Shown here one piece after another: positions 8,128 to 17,794 of a DNA stretch of 31,283 nucleotides (positions within the stretch are counted from its first letter, which is position 1; every line of letters begins with the position of its first letter). Under the pieces are notes generated by a model, which was not told the DNA's origin, did no database searches, and was given only the letters and a program-made list of their open reading frames with translations. A program made the translations under genes and the position numbers. The stretch is from Mitosporidium daphniae (Eukaryota > Microsporidia), in NCBI RefSeq assembly GCF_000760515.2, contig NW_013546234.1, forward strand, positions 1 to 31,283. The letters run 5' to 3'.

Positions 8128-9897
8128 TCAATGTGTCTTGAAAGGTGTCGTTGTCGTTGTCGTCGCTATCTTGGGACGGGTTTCGGTCCGGTTTATGCTG
8201 CCCACCTTTGCAGGTACAATTTTGCCTGCCACTGTTATCTGGATGCTGTTGGTGACGGCTGGAATTGTGCTTTTTTTTGCCGCTACGTGCACGTGTTCCA
8301 GTATTTTCAATAGAACAAGCCCTGCAGTTTCACGGCTGCAAAACGACATGTAATATTTCGTCAGGACGTGGGAAAGTTGGAATTCAATAAAGTCAATGTA
8401 CTGAATATAAAAAAAAGGATCCACGGTTTTTTCTCTGAAAACTAGCACAATATGAACGGTATGGTCTTCGGAAAGAAAAGAGAACCCCTTTGCGGGCGGT
8501 AGTTTCAATTCGGTGGCTTCCAAGAGCAGAATAAAGTCTCGAGGCGAAGCTTGCAGCAAGGCAACTTGTGCTGGAAATCCCGTTGGAAAGAGCTCTGAAT
8601 AGAATAGAATTACAAATTGCGGATGGCCCTTCATGAACGAGTAAAGCAGAGGCAGAAAGATGTTCTGGCCACACACCAGGTTGCATATGATCCTGGTCGT
8701 TTTCAACGCCATTTTGTTCTGCCCACCAATGCGCCTTCGTTTTGGCGGTTCAAAGATCTCGGCTCCTTCAAAAGTGCGAGTGCTAAGCCCCTCGGGTATC
8801 GTTAGTGAAGGGCAACCGTGGTGGGGCACAACCCCCTGCTGTATGGACACAACATCTTCGATCGATGAGACCAGTAAATCCGAACATGATGGCCCGTTGC
8901 TTTTCTGCTCCACATTTAGTTGCAAATCGCTGCTAGTTTTGTGGTCCAAATGGTTACCGACCAGTTGGCCATACTGGAAGAATTTAATTAGCGAGCAAAA
9001 ATCTGGTCCGCTGCGCCCACGGGCTTTGAGAGGAAATTGAACTTGACGCTTGAAGTCAAGAAGCTCCCTATTGATGGTAACCCTAAAACACGGATCAAAT
9101 GCCACACGGGGTTTCCATGAAGCACGGCCGAATAGGGCAATTCGTAGTTTTCGAAGGCAATTCTTTGCCTCCACGCGTTGGCTCTTTATGTGCAAGTCTG
9201 CGGCCGGGAAAGTTTGCACCGTACATAGATTGCATGCAGATTTCTCCCTTGGTGATATTTCCTGCCATTTTGGGGCTGAACAAAGCTCGAAGGGGTTGGT
9301 CCGAGATACACCGCCTTTTTGTTGACACCGTTCGGCTTCCAAGGAAGGGCTGCAAAGCGAGGGCGCTTTAAATAGTTGCATGTGCCGGAAAAGGCCGTCA
9401 AAAGAGTGCCGGACAGCAGTTTTTGGCTGCAACGAAAATGTTTCACTGCCGTTGAGGGCATTTCCCTCCATTCTATCGTTGTATGGCGTCGGTCTAAGCC
9501 GGCGAGGAAGGTCTTTTGGGGGAGAACGGGATGGCTCCATCTGGAAGGACGATGATTTAGCATTGAAGTTGCCATAAAAGCGAGGGACCATCTTTTCAAT
9601 GTCAAACGGCCTTGGACAATACGGCACGTGATAGCGAGACAAAAAGCTCTCGATCCCAGATGCGCGGCAAGCGAAAACATTGGCACCGGGTCTATGTAGC
9701 ACTGACATTGTGTCCGTGCACGAAATGGTGGAAATCAGCGAATCGATGGTGTCCGGACAAATGTCCTCCTCACGGGCACCATCGATTGCGGCCGAAATGG
9801 AGCCAAGCACACGTGATCCCAGCGTTTCAAGACGATTCGCCTTGCGAGTGGCAAACACGTAAAAGGGCTCGCATTCATCCATACATAAATGAAGCAT
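8128..9897 (-). CDS. uncharacterised 589-aa protein
   Basis: Single open frame; the ATG at 9897 (MLHLCMDECEPFYVF) is the first real one, and 9882 is an alternative. The N-terminal 110 residues look folded (ATRKANRLETLGSRVLGSIS...). The middle is basic and Ser/Pro-rich and probably disordered. The last 200 residues alternate hydrophobic and charged segments (ICNLVCGQNIFLPLLYSFMK, FILLLEATELKLPPAKGF). I see no signal peptide and no diagnostic motif, and I do not recognise the family. The start codon lies inside a 32-bp tandem repeat. The final residues run into a Thr tract over GTC/GTT repeats, and a hydrophobic plus-strand frame overlaps there, so the exact 3' end is less certain. Length without stops is the main evidence for coding. 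Confidence 0.7.
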   Translation of the reverse strand: MLHLCMDECEPFYVFATRKANRLETLGSRVLGSISAAIDGAREEDICPDTIDSLISTISCTDTMSVLHRPGANVFACRASGIESFLSRYHVPYCPRPFDIEKMVPRFYGNFNAKSSSFQMEPSRSPPKDLPRRLRPTPYNDRMEGNALNGSETFSLQPKTAVRHSFDGLFRHMQLFKAPSLCSPSLEAERCQQKGGVSRTNPFELCSAPKWQEISPREKSACNLCTVQTFPAADLHIKSQRVEAKNCLRKLRIALFGRASWKPRVAFDPCFRVTINRELLDFKRQVQFPLKARGRSGPDFCSLIKFFQYGQLVGNHLDHKTSSDLQLNVEQKSNGPSCSDLLVSSIEDVVSIQQGVVPHHGCPSLTIPEGLSTRTFEGAEIFEPPKRRRIGGQNKMALKTTRIICNLVCGQNIFLPLLYSFMKGHPQFVILFYSELFPTGFPAQVALLQASPRDFILLLEATELKLPPAKGFSFLSEDHTVHIVLVFREKTVDPFFYIQYIDFIEFQLSHVLTKYYMSFCSRETAGLVLLKILEHVHVAAKKSTIPAVTNSIQITVAGKIVPAKVGSINRTETRPKIATTTTTTPFKTH

Positions 9898-9972
9898 GCT
9901 TTGCGGCCCCAACCCTACCAACACATCATGCTTTGCGGCCCCAACCCTACCAACACATCATGCGCTGCGGCA
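9896..9972. repeat. 32-bp tandem repeat at a start codon
   Basis: Two exact 32-bp copies (9896-9927 and 9928-9959) and a partial third (9960-9972). Each holds CCCCAACCCTACC, the reverse of a telomere-like GGTAGGGTTGGGG. The first copy includes the ATG of the gene at 8128-9897. On the minus strand each full copy also carries ATG-TGT-TGG-TAG, a three-codon upstream frame. Confidence 0.9.
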
Positions 9973-10018
9973 AATCGGCCAATGCAACATCGAAGATGAC
10001 ATGCAAAACAGCGGCATT

Positions 10019-10055
10019 AAAATGCAATTTTAGGTTTATTCAAAATGCAATTTTA
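10019..10055. repeat. AAAATGCAATTTTA direct repeat
   Basis: The palindrome-like 14-mer AAAATGCAATTTTA occurs at 10019-10032 and again at 10042-10055, a 23-bp period. It lies about 120 bp upstream of the minus-strand gene starting at 9897 and just before a small plus-strand frame at 10068, so it may be a two-sided promoter element. Confidence 0.75.
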
Positions 10056-10067
10056 CGTGCATCGAAA

Positions 10068-10187
10068 ATGCGTCTAAAGATGCCTCCAAGGGGTCGCATT
10101 TGCTGGCCATCAAAGGGACATCTCTATGAATTGATCGAGACGCGAAGTAAATATAAGAAAACTGCTTTGGTAACTACAGCACATTAG
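10068..10187 (+). CDS. possible small basic protein (39 aa)
   Basis: ATG to TAG, 39 codons, product rich in Lys/Arg (MRLKMPPRGRICWPSKGHLY...). Points in favour: it sits 13 bp after the AAAATGCAATTTTA repeat, is divergent from the gene starting at 9897, and stops 16 bp before the end of the convergent gene at 10203, a tidy fit to local gene packing. Points against: it is short and no family is recognised. Confidence 0.22.
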   Translation: MRLKMPPRGRICWPSKGHLYELIETRSKYKKTALVTTAH

Positions 10188-10202
10188 AGCATAATGTCGG
10201 GC

Positions 10203-10667
10203 TTACAATTGCAAGATGATGCCTGTTTCGTCGGTTGGATCGTGGGCCCACTCGATTCGATTTTCGCACATTTCCTCAAACTCGTCGCAATTTACGAGGG
10301 CAATCTCTTTGACCAAATTGATAAACCGATAGTTGGAAATCAGGACTTCCAAGAGCTTGTCCATCAGCCCCCCAAGGCTTTCTTTGAGCTCTGTTTCCTT
10401 CAAACGTGCAAAGATCGCGGCAGCGGTATAAAAGTCCTGGGTCTCAATGGCCTCAATGTATTTTGTCCACTCGTCTGACAGGAAAAAGTTTCTGGCCGGG
10501 TGAAAAACATTTTTTGGGCTGTCACTCTTGGTTTGCACCAACACAAGTGCAATCGGCCTGGAAAGGATAAAATCGTTGAGCTCGTCTTCGGAGGTCACAA
10601 TGGCCACGCTAGCTAGAAGCACGCCAAATAGGGCAAAACACACAACAAACAATGGCAGGATTCTCAT
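10203..10667 (-). CDS. small secretory protein, possibly thioredoxin-fold
   Basis: 154 aa from the ATG at 10667; the frame stays open upstream to 10877, but this start places a clean signal peptide (MRILPLFVVCFALFGVLLAS) at the N terminus. The mature part begins IVTSEDELNDFILSRPIALV, and near the end is IALVNCDEFEEMCENR; both resemble strand-helix elements of protein disulfide isomerase-type thioredoxin folds (EFY..WC and VDC.....LC regions). However, no CxxC active site is present and the expected length between the two elements is altered. I infer a divergent, redox-inactive lumenal protein, with low certainty. No transmembrane segment follows the signal peptide and no HDEL-type tail is seen. 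Confidence 0.6.
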   Translation of the reverse strand: MRILPLFVVCFALFGVLLASVAIVTSEDELNDFILSRPIALVLVQTKSDSPKNVFHPARNFFLSDEWTKYIEAIETQDFYTAAAIFARLKETELKESLGGLMDKLLEVLISNYRFINLVKEIALVNCDEFEEMCENRIEWAHDPTDETGIILQL

Positions 10668-10984
10668 ACAAAGTATCGCTACAAGAAGACAGTAAATGCC
10701 ATTGATGTGTGTGATATAAACAGTGGATGGTTGCCAAATCAAAATCTGGCACTGATCAATTTGAACCCGTGCTATTGAAAATTGCTGCAGGTCCATTGTT
10801 TGTTTGGCCAACATTTGACTGACTGACTGATTGCAGACATGTAAGCGAGTGCAGGCTTTTAATTGGCTTATCAACAAACTGAGATGTTTATCTTTCCAAT
10901 GTTAAATACGAACTGCCCTTAAAGTTTATTAAATTCTGCAATCGGTATGTACAATATGCTTTCAAAGATTGGCATGTTTACGGG
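10668..10984. other. spacer upstream of the secretory-protein gene
   Basis: 317 bp between two minus-strand genes. It contains CTTTTAATTGGCTTATC (about 10857-10873), close to the TTTTAATTGGCC promoter element, and a GACT tetranucleotide run at about 10817. A minus-strand frame spans most of it but reads as a 5' extension without conserved character. No RNA gene seen. Confidence 0.5.
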
Positions 10985-12691
10985 CTAAGCACTGCTTCTG
11001 TCGCCGGTGGCATACAAATGCTGCGTTTTCGACGGTACTGGTGCAAGCAGCGATCCAAACCTCTCCTTCAAGTGCGAAACACGGCTCGCGATTTCGGATG
11101 GAAATAGAAGCGGGTCGCTTGTGAGCACCTTGTATTTGAAGGCATCAACAGCGCCCCTCAGGGCCGACGCATTGGACGCAAGGATGGGATGATTGAGCCT
11201 TGCAAGCAAGTAGCCAAGCTCGTCTTTTAGCGAAAGCGTTGACTGTTTGTTTGTCTCCTCAATGCCATCTACGCAATCGATGATGGCGTTGTAGCGCACA
11301 GATTCGGTTTCGCCATCAAGGCTCTTTTTTTCGCCTTCATCTTTATGGCCATCGTTCGCAATGCTATCCACGTCGAGCCGAACTTTAAGCGTGGCCGTCA
11401 TTCCTCTTGCATCGTAGAAAGAAATGGTGGAAAGAAAAATTGCAGGGATCGAAGCATCAGAAAAATTCTCGTCAAATTCACCACTGCTCGGCTGGGCTGC
11501 TTTCGCCCACGGAGCAGGGTCTTCTGGGCATGGGGATTGCATTGGGCTATCTGAAAATAGACATGATGGCGAGGGGTTAGCATAGCTAGCATGTGGAGAA
11601 TGGGGCGCAGCATATTGCGGCGCACATGCCAGAGCAGGATCATGTGCGTGAGAATATTGAATGTGGGATTGGTGTTCGTAATGCATTGCCCTATTTGCAA
11701 TCACATATGGCGCCGAATCTGCACGCCGCCGCAGCGTGCCATTAAGGAGCTTCTCTTGACGCAATACCCTTCTGGAGCGGGAAACATTAAATCGGTTCCG
11801 ATACGAGTCCACTGCCCGCTGAATGAGCCCCCGCTTTCCCGCTAACGTGTCAAGGTTAATCCATGTCAGCCTCCATGCAATGTCGTTGACAGAGGTCTCA
11901 TATTCGTATCGGTTGCCCTTATATTGCGACCGGTCTCCCATGGCCCGTCGGTAGACGCAATTTTTTAGCTTGAACGATTCGGGCAGCGAGTCGGAGGCAA
12001 TCGAATCAATGTCCGCCTTGATGCAATATTCCTGCAAGGCACCTCTGGAGGAGTAAACAAATCTCAAAAGAGACGGCCCTGCACACGAGGCATACTCTCC
12101 CCCTGTGGCCACATTGATCATCATTGAAAGCTTATCCGGGGTCTCGATAAGGGCATTTCCCCCGGCCTCCTGCAGTCGACTGGAGTGTGGAATCACGTGG
12201 CGGTCCAGAAGACGCTTCTTGGAGATGGCATCTGTCGATGCAAGCCGCTTGAGTTTGCGCACGTTCCGACCAAGTTCGATAAGTTGCTCGGAAGAAAGAA
12301 AAGCCAACACTTCCTCTGCAGAGCCTTGCAGCAATCGCGTCAGAGCCAAAGCAGAAAGATGAGCATCTTCTGTGGTTTGTGCAGCTCCCTTTGCCATGGC
12401 TTCGGAAGAGCCAGCATGTGGGGTGAGGCTCGTTTGCGGCAAATGAGAACCAAGTGCTGCCGATGGAATTTGCGGTGAAACCTGAGGAGCCATCTGATGG
12501 GGCAAATGCGCTGCCGTTGCATAGCGATGGTAGGAGGGATCGATCCAGCCGCTATGGCCATCATCAGAGGCAATTTGAACATGATTTGAATGGTTGGGTA
12601 TGACTATTGCACGGGAAAAGATATGCTCGTCGCTGATGTGGGGGACATTATTTGCGATGTGGTGATTGGTTTTAGTGTTACTGTAAATCAT
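10985..12691 (-). CDS. fungal DUF8032-like protein
   Basis: Single exon, 568 aa. The central part contains YKGNRYEYETSVNDIAWRLT followed by a RGLIQRAVDSYRNRF segment and SRSRRVLR, which I recall as the hallmark of the DUF8032 family, known mainly from fungi and often linked to transcriptional regulators; this is recognition from memory. Preceding it is a conserved-looking CVYRRAMG segment. The N-terminal 110 residues and residues about 330-400 are low-complexity, His/Ser/Pro/Ala-rich, probably disordered, as usual in such nuclear proteins. The start at 12691 is the first ATG downstream of the AT-rich element at 12745-12770. Function unknown; a nuclear regulatory role is inference. Confidence 0.75.
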   Translation of the reverse strand: MIYSNTKTNHHIANNVPHISDEHIFSRAIVIPNHSNHVQIASDDGHSGWIDPSYHRYATAAHLPHQMAPQVSPQIPSAALGSHLPQTSLTPHAGSSEAMAKGAAQTTEDAHLSALALTRLLQGSAEEVLAFLSSEQLIELGRNVRKLKRLASTDAISKKRLLDRHVIPHSSRLQEAGGNALIETPDKLSMMINVATGGEYASCAGPSLLRFVYSSRGALQEYCIKADIDSIASDSLPESFKLKNCVYRRAMGDRSQYKGNRYEYETSVNDIAWRLTWINLDTLAGKRGLIQRAVDSYRNRFNVSRSRRVLRQEKLLNGTLRRRADSAPYVIANRAMHYEHQSHIQYSHAHDPALACAPQYAAPHSPHASYANPSPSCLFSDSPMQSPCPEDPAPWAKAAQPSSGEFDENFSDASIPAIFLSTISFYDARGMTATLKVRLDVDSIANDGHKDEGEKKSLDGETESVRYNAIIDCVDGIEETNKQSTLSLKDELGYLLARLNHPILASNASALRGAVDAFKYKVLTSDPLLFPSEIASRVSHLKERFGSLLAPVPSKTQHLYATGDRSSA

Positions 12692-12744
12692 GGGCTCTTC
12701 TTGCTCTACAAGGGACCCTGCCTGTTGTGCAAAATTTTTTTGCT

Positions 12745-12770
12745 AATTTTATTTATTTTAATTAAAATTC
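12745..12770. promoter_or_regulatory. TTTTAATTAAAATT palindromic element
   Basis: AATTTTATTTATTTTAATT followed by AAAATTC and GGCC, 54 bp upstream of the minus-strand start at 12691. The 14-bp core TTTTAATTAAAATT is palindromic, so it could also act rightward toward the hairpin region at 12810. Confidence 0.5.
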
Positions 12771-12809
12771 AGGCCACAATGCAGTTGCATTGAAGAAATT
12801 CGCCATTGA

Positions 12810-12867
12810 CATGCCGATGGACGTGCCCCGTGCGTGGCCACGCTAGGTCTCAGCGTGGCGCGGCATG
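12810..12867. ncRNA. GC-rich nested hairpin, candidate structured RNA
   Basis: Perfect inner stem GCCACGCT (12837-12844) / AGCGTGGC (12852-12859) with a 7-nt loop, enclosed by a perfect outer stem CATGCCG (12810-12816) / CGGCATG (12861-12867). It is much more GC-rich than its surroundings. Between the stems lies a 20-nt asymmetric internal segment on the 5' side. It sits between an AT-rich promoter-like palindrome and the 3' end of ATP2. No known RNA family is recognised; it could also be a 3'-end structure. Confidence 0.35.
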
Positions 12868-13002
12868 CGCGAGGCTGACACTCTAAAACGGGGTTAGGTT
12901 ATTTACATGCTTGCTGCCAGCGGTGGGCTACATCCATACCCGATCACGCGAGTTCCAAAAGCATTTCAGTTTATTTATTAGCAGCAGCCATGCATAATGC
13001 TG

Positions 13003-14585
<1,583 letters not shown>

Positions 14586-14689
14586 GGAATTGATACGGGT
14601 TTACAAAAATAAAATCGTCAGCGATTGATGATGGAATTGTTGCACAAGCAATTCGCAACCTTTAAATTTTAATTTGGGATATCCGGCCA
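14586..14689. promoter_or_regulatory. bidirectional promoter, ATP2 / ATP16
   Basis: 104 bp separate the two start codons. On the ATP16 side is TTTAAATTTTAATTTGGG (14661-14678) followed by GGCCA abutting the ATG; on the ATP2 side is a minus-strand GATTTTATTTTTGTAAAC block. Shared control of two F1 subunits is inferred from geometry. Confidence 0.65.
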
Positions 14690-15302
14690 ATGAACAAACT
14701 CTGTAGATATGTTCGCCCGTGTCGATCCGTAGGCCGGCTGTGCTTCGCCACAACAACGTCCAGCACAGCAGAAAGCGTCCTCCGATTGACATTAACATCG
14801 CCGCACAACACGTATTTCAAGGCGACACCCATCAAACAGGTACTGTAGCACCGTCAACCAAAGGCCAACATAGAGTCCACCACGGGCGCCATGGGTATCT
14901 TGGCAGCACACGTGCCTACCATCCAGCAACTGGCACCCGGCCTGATTGAAATTTTCCCCATCGAAGGTGACCAGAAATCGCAGACCAGCTCGTCTGTGAG
15001 CCCAACCCCAATCTCGGCCACCAAGTTCTTCGGTATCTGTTCTCTGATTTCTAAAAAATAGCCAGCGGTGGGTTTGCCGTCATGAATCCGGACTCATCGC
15101 TCGTTATCTCTGCATCTGAGGTATGGCCGCTGTCAGCGTTCGTGCCAGAGGTACCTTGATCGGCTGATTTTAGGTTGTCGAACAGCTCAAGGAAAGGACA
15201 AGTATCCATCTTGCCCAGGTGTCAACTGAAATTGACAAGACCACTGCCGCCATTGCACTTGATCTTCTCACGAAGCTCTCTGCAGCGCTCTCCTCAAAAT
15301 AA
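14690..15302 (+). CDS. ATP16: mitochondrial F1-ATP synthase subunit delta
   Basis: Exons 14690-14839, 14864-15032, 15062-15120 and 15174-15302 (introns 24, 29 and 53 nt) give 168 aa, the usual length. An Arg/Cys/Thr-rich presequence (MNKLCRYVRPCRSVGRLCFA) leads into LRLTLTSPHNTYFKATPIKQ; exon 2 carries GAMGILAAHVPTIQQLAPGL, exon 3 ASGGFAVMNPDSSLVISASE, and the C terminus is a helical hairpin. This is the eukaryotic delta subunit, equivalent to bacterial epsilon, part of the central stalk that couples proton flow to F1. No unspliced frame covers more than a quarter of it, so it would be missed by ORF-only annotation. The TAA stop lies inside AATAAA (15298-15303). Confidence 0.95.
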
Positions 15303-15827
15303 AGCGGTGCTAAAAATAGCGAGCATAAGATGCATGATGCCGATGCATGTATTTGGTAAAAAGCGGGGGAAGGCAGGCGAGGGTTCACTCACCACTTGAA
15401 ATTTAAACGGTGAAATTTCAAGTGCAAATCACCTTTTTCGTGTGAAAATTCGTCCATTAGCTTCACCTATTATGCATTGCCTTCAATGTCATCTGCAATG
15501 TGTACTAGACATCGAATTAATCGATGTGCACATGCTGATGTTGATGATCAGTAAAGCCGCTTACTGGTTAAAATTAAGTAAAATCGCTTGAAATCGGCCA
15601 ATCACAGGCCATTTACGTCTCACGGCACGGATCGCAAAATGCGAATCATTAAACTTTCAACAATTGATGGGAAATAGATCACTTTGGATCTTATCAAAAA
15701 AATCATCGGAATCAGTTGTAATCAAGACGCCGATCACTAGCATTGAATAAAGTGTCTGGGATTCGCGCGAATTCAAATACTCATCGCAGTAGATCCCATA
15801 TTTTGTTAGTAATCCCACCAACCATAA
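15303..15827. other. ATP16-kinase spacer with hairpin
   Basis: 525 bp without a convincing gene. It holds the 12-bp inverted repeat at 15393-15424, two ATCGGCC/GGCC motifs near 15590-15610, and a minus-strand open stretch (15657-15827) with protein-like composition that has no start clear of the kinase gene. The kinase promoter is presumed in the last 200 bp but lacks the typical TTTTAATT element. Confidence 0.5.
15393..15424. repeat. 12-bp perfect inverted repeat
   Basis: CACTTGAAATTT (15393-15404), an 8-nt loop, then AAATTTCAAGTG (15413-15424). It lies 91 bp past the ATP16 stop. It could be a factor-binding palindrome for the downstream kinase or an RNA hairpin in a longer ATP16 transcript. 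Confidence 0.85.
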
Positions 15828-17702
15828 ATGACGTCGTCGGTTTTGGCCAGCTGCGAAAACTTGAAAAAAAATTACAATCCTTCCGCCAATCACAAGTCAA
15901 AAGTCTCTCCTTATCACGAAAGGCCCATTCTATGTACCGCTGCTGTAAACAAATCGGACTCTACCTCTGCCGTGGTAAATACGACATCAGGGAATGTCAC
16001 ACCACCGGGATTTCGCTACATCCGCTCGTTGGGCAGGGGCTCTTATGGGCGTGTAGAGCTCTGTCAGAACACCGCAACAGATGCATTTGTTGCCATCAAA
16101 TACATCAACAAAAGCTTTCTTTGCACGCACAGGCAGCTAAACCGCGTGCGAAGAGAAGTGCGCATCCTAACGCTGCTCGAGCACCCACACATCATCCAGC
16201 TGAAGGGCGTCATTGAGACACCCGAATCAATCCTGATGGTGCTTGAATATGTCCCGCATGGCGAACTCTTTGAGTTTATTTCTGCACGTGGTCACCTGAC
16301 AAACATGGAGGCACTTGTTGTGTTCAGGCAGCTGCTCTCTGCCGTCGCTTATTGTCACGCCAACTGCATTATCCACCGGGACTTGAAGCCGGAAAACATT
16401 CTTCTTGGGCGTGACCTCTCCGTTAAAGTGGCCGATTTTGGGTTTGGGGCTGTTTTTGGCCATATCCCGCTTCTGTCGACCTTTTGTGGATCGCCACACT
16501 ATGCGGCTCCGGAGATGCTCTCTGGCACGCCCTATTGTGGCCCAGAAGTAGACATATGGAGTCTTGGGGTTATTCTCTTTGTAATGCTGACCGGAAAGCT
16601 TCCCACTCATGACTCTTCCCCACATTCGTTGAGAGAAACACCCTCTTTTCCACTGGTAGTTTCCGCCACCGAGGCAAGTCTCTGTTCTAGTTCTGCAGAT
16701 TTGCTCCGCAGAATCTTGGTGTCTGGTTCGAGCAACAGGGCAACACTGGCAGAAATTCTCGCCCATCCTTGGGTTCGTTCCGTAGACATAGATCTTCCCT
16801 ACTCTTTCATTCCATATCGCGAGCCAATCTCCGAAAAAAATCTGAACACAGAAATTGTCTCCTATCTTTGCCAATCTGGCTATGATGAAGAGAATATCCG
16901 GCGGATACTTATACAGAAAGAACCGCACCCACTCAAGGCCGAATACTATCTTTTAATGGAGCGTGACACTCCTAAAATACTCTTGTCATCTTCAAAGACA
17001 CACTCGTCGCCAAAAAAAGCACATCAATTAATTTCGATGCCTTCGTCACCGCCTATGATTCATAATCGACGCTATTCATTGGAGAGCTCATTTTCGGCGG
17101 GGACCAGAGACCGGTCTGTCAGCCCCGTGCGGAGGTTGCTGACACGCGTATCTTCGTTTTTTACCTCTTCACCGAGCAGACAAACCCCGACGGAATCGAT
17201 ATTCAAACCGCTTGTGGAAGCCTCTTCGTCAACGCGCGAGAGACGTTCTTCTATGCCTGGGCTACCTGTATATATGCCCGTCCCGGAGCCGTCATCTGTC
17301 GCTGCTGATGTACTGCATAACCCCCGAAAAGTGATGGAAGGAAACTCCTCCTCCATCATCACCCTCCATTCACTCAAGGTTCCAGAGATCTCTTTCGCAG
17401 TCACATCCTTCCTCAATAAAATGGGAATGATTTTCTCTGCTCGCGATCCCCGAAACCCGTTCAAACTGTGGTGCGAAAACCGACAGACAGGCCATGGCGA
17501 GTTTCCATTGCTCGCGCTCACTGTGGAGGTGGTGGAGATATGTTTTGGCCATCGCGAGCGAGGGGCTCCGCCCCCCTCTCTGTTTGGCTTGGAGTGCCGG
17601 CGGATATGCGGGGGCTCATGGGTTGTTTTCCGCCGCATGATGACGCTGCTCAACAGACACATTTCGGAGTTGTATGAAGAACCGCAGCTGCCCGATGCTT
17701 AG
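15828..17702 (+). CDS. MARK/KIN1-type Ser/Thr protein kinase with KA1 domain
   Basis: Single exon, 624 aa. The kinase domain spans about residues 62-317: glycine loop GRGSYGRV, VAIK lysine 91, HRDLKPEN with catalytic Asp185, DFG 203-205, and activation segment LLSTFCGSPHYAAPE with the conserved Thr218 that LKB1-type kinases phosphorylate in AMPK relatives. After it comes a UBA-like helical segment (TEIVSYLCQSGYDEENIRRI), a Ser-rich linker with RRxS sites, and a C-terminal region resembling KA1 (about residues 530-615, ending MMTLLNRHISELYEE), which in MARK/Kin1 kinases binds acidic lipids and inhibits the kinase. The order kinase-UBA-linker-KA1 fits the MARK/PAR-1/KIN1 branch, which acts in polarity and exocytosis. 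Its 3' end is 92 bp from the MCM2 stop. Confidence 0.9.
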   Translation: MTSSVLASCENLKKNYNPSANHKSKVSPYHERPILCTAAVNKSDSTSAVVNTTSGNVTPPGFRYIRSLGRGSYGRVELCQNTATDAFVAIKYINKSFLCTHRQLNRVRREVRILTLLEHPHIIQLKGVIETPESILMVLEYVPHGELFEFISARGHLTNMEALVVFRQLLSAVAYCHANCIIHRDLKPENILLGRDLSVKVADFGFGAVFGHIPLLSTFCGSPHYAAPEMLSGTPYCGPEVDIWSLGVILFVMLTGKLPTHDSSPHSLRETPSFPLVVSATEASLCSSSADLLRRILVSGSSNRATLAEILAHPWVRSVDIDLPYSFIPYREPISEKNLNTEIVSYLCQSGYDEENIRRILIQKEPHPLKAEYYLLMERDTPKILLSSSKTHSSPKKAHQLISMPSSPPMIHNRRYSLESSFSAGTRDRSVSPVRRLLTRVSSFFTSSPSRQTPTESIFKPLVEASSSTRERRSSMPGLPVYMPVPEPSSVAADVLHNPRKVMEGNSSSIITLHSLKVPEISFAVTSFLNKMGMIFSARDPRNPFKLWCENRQTGHGEFPLLALTVEVVEICFGHRERGAPPPSLFGLECRRICGGSWVVFRRMMTLLNRHISELYEEPQLPDA

Positions 17703-17794
17703 AGTTATTACGGAAAGCCTGGAATGTTTCCCGACCCATCGCAGGGGTCCCGATGCTGCCTGCCTATATCTCAAGGCTCCCTTAAATCATTTAT

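Noticed and set aside
8099-8353. 84-codon hydrophobic plus-strand frame with an apparent membrane segment
   Set aside because: Lies opposite the C-terminal part of the 589-aa gene; its Val run comes from GTC/GTT repeats, and I could not connect it to an upstream exon.
15657-15893. 78-codon minus-strand frame with protein-like end (DDFFDKIQSDLFPINC)
   Set aside because: Its only start lies inside the kinase coding sequence on the other strand, and no upstream exon fits; left as an open stretch in the spacer.
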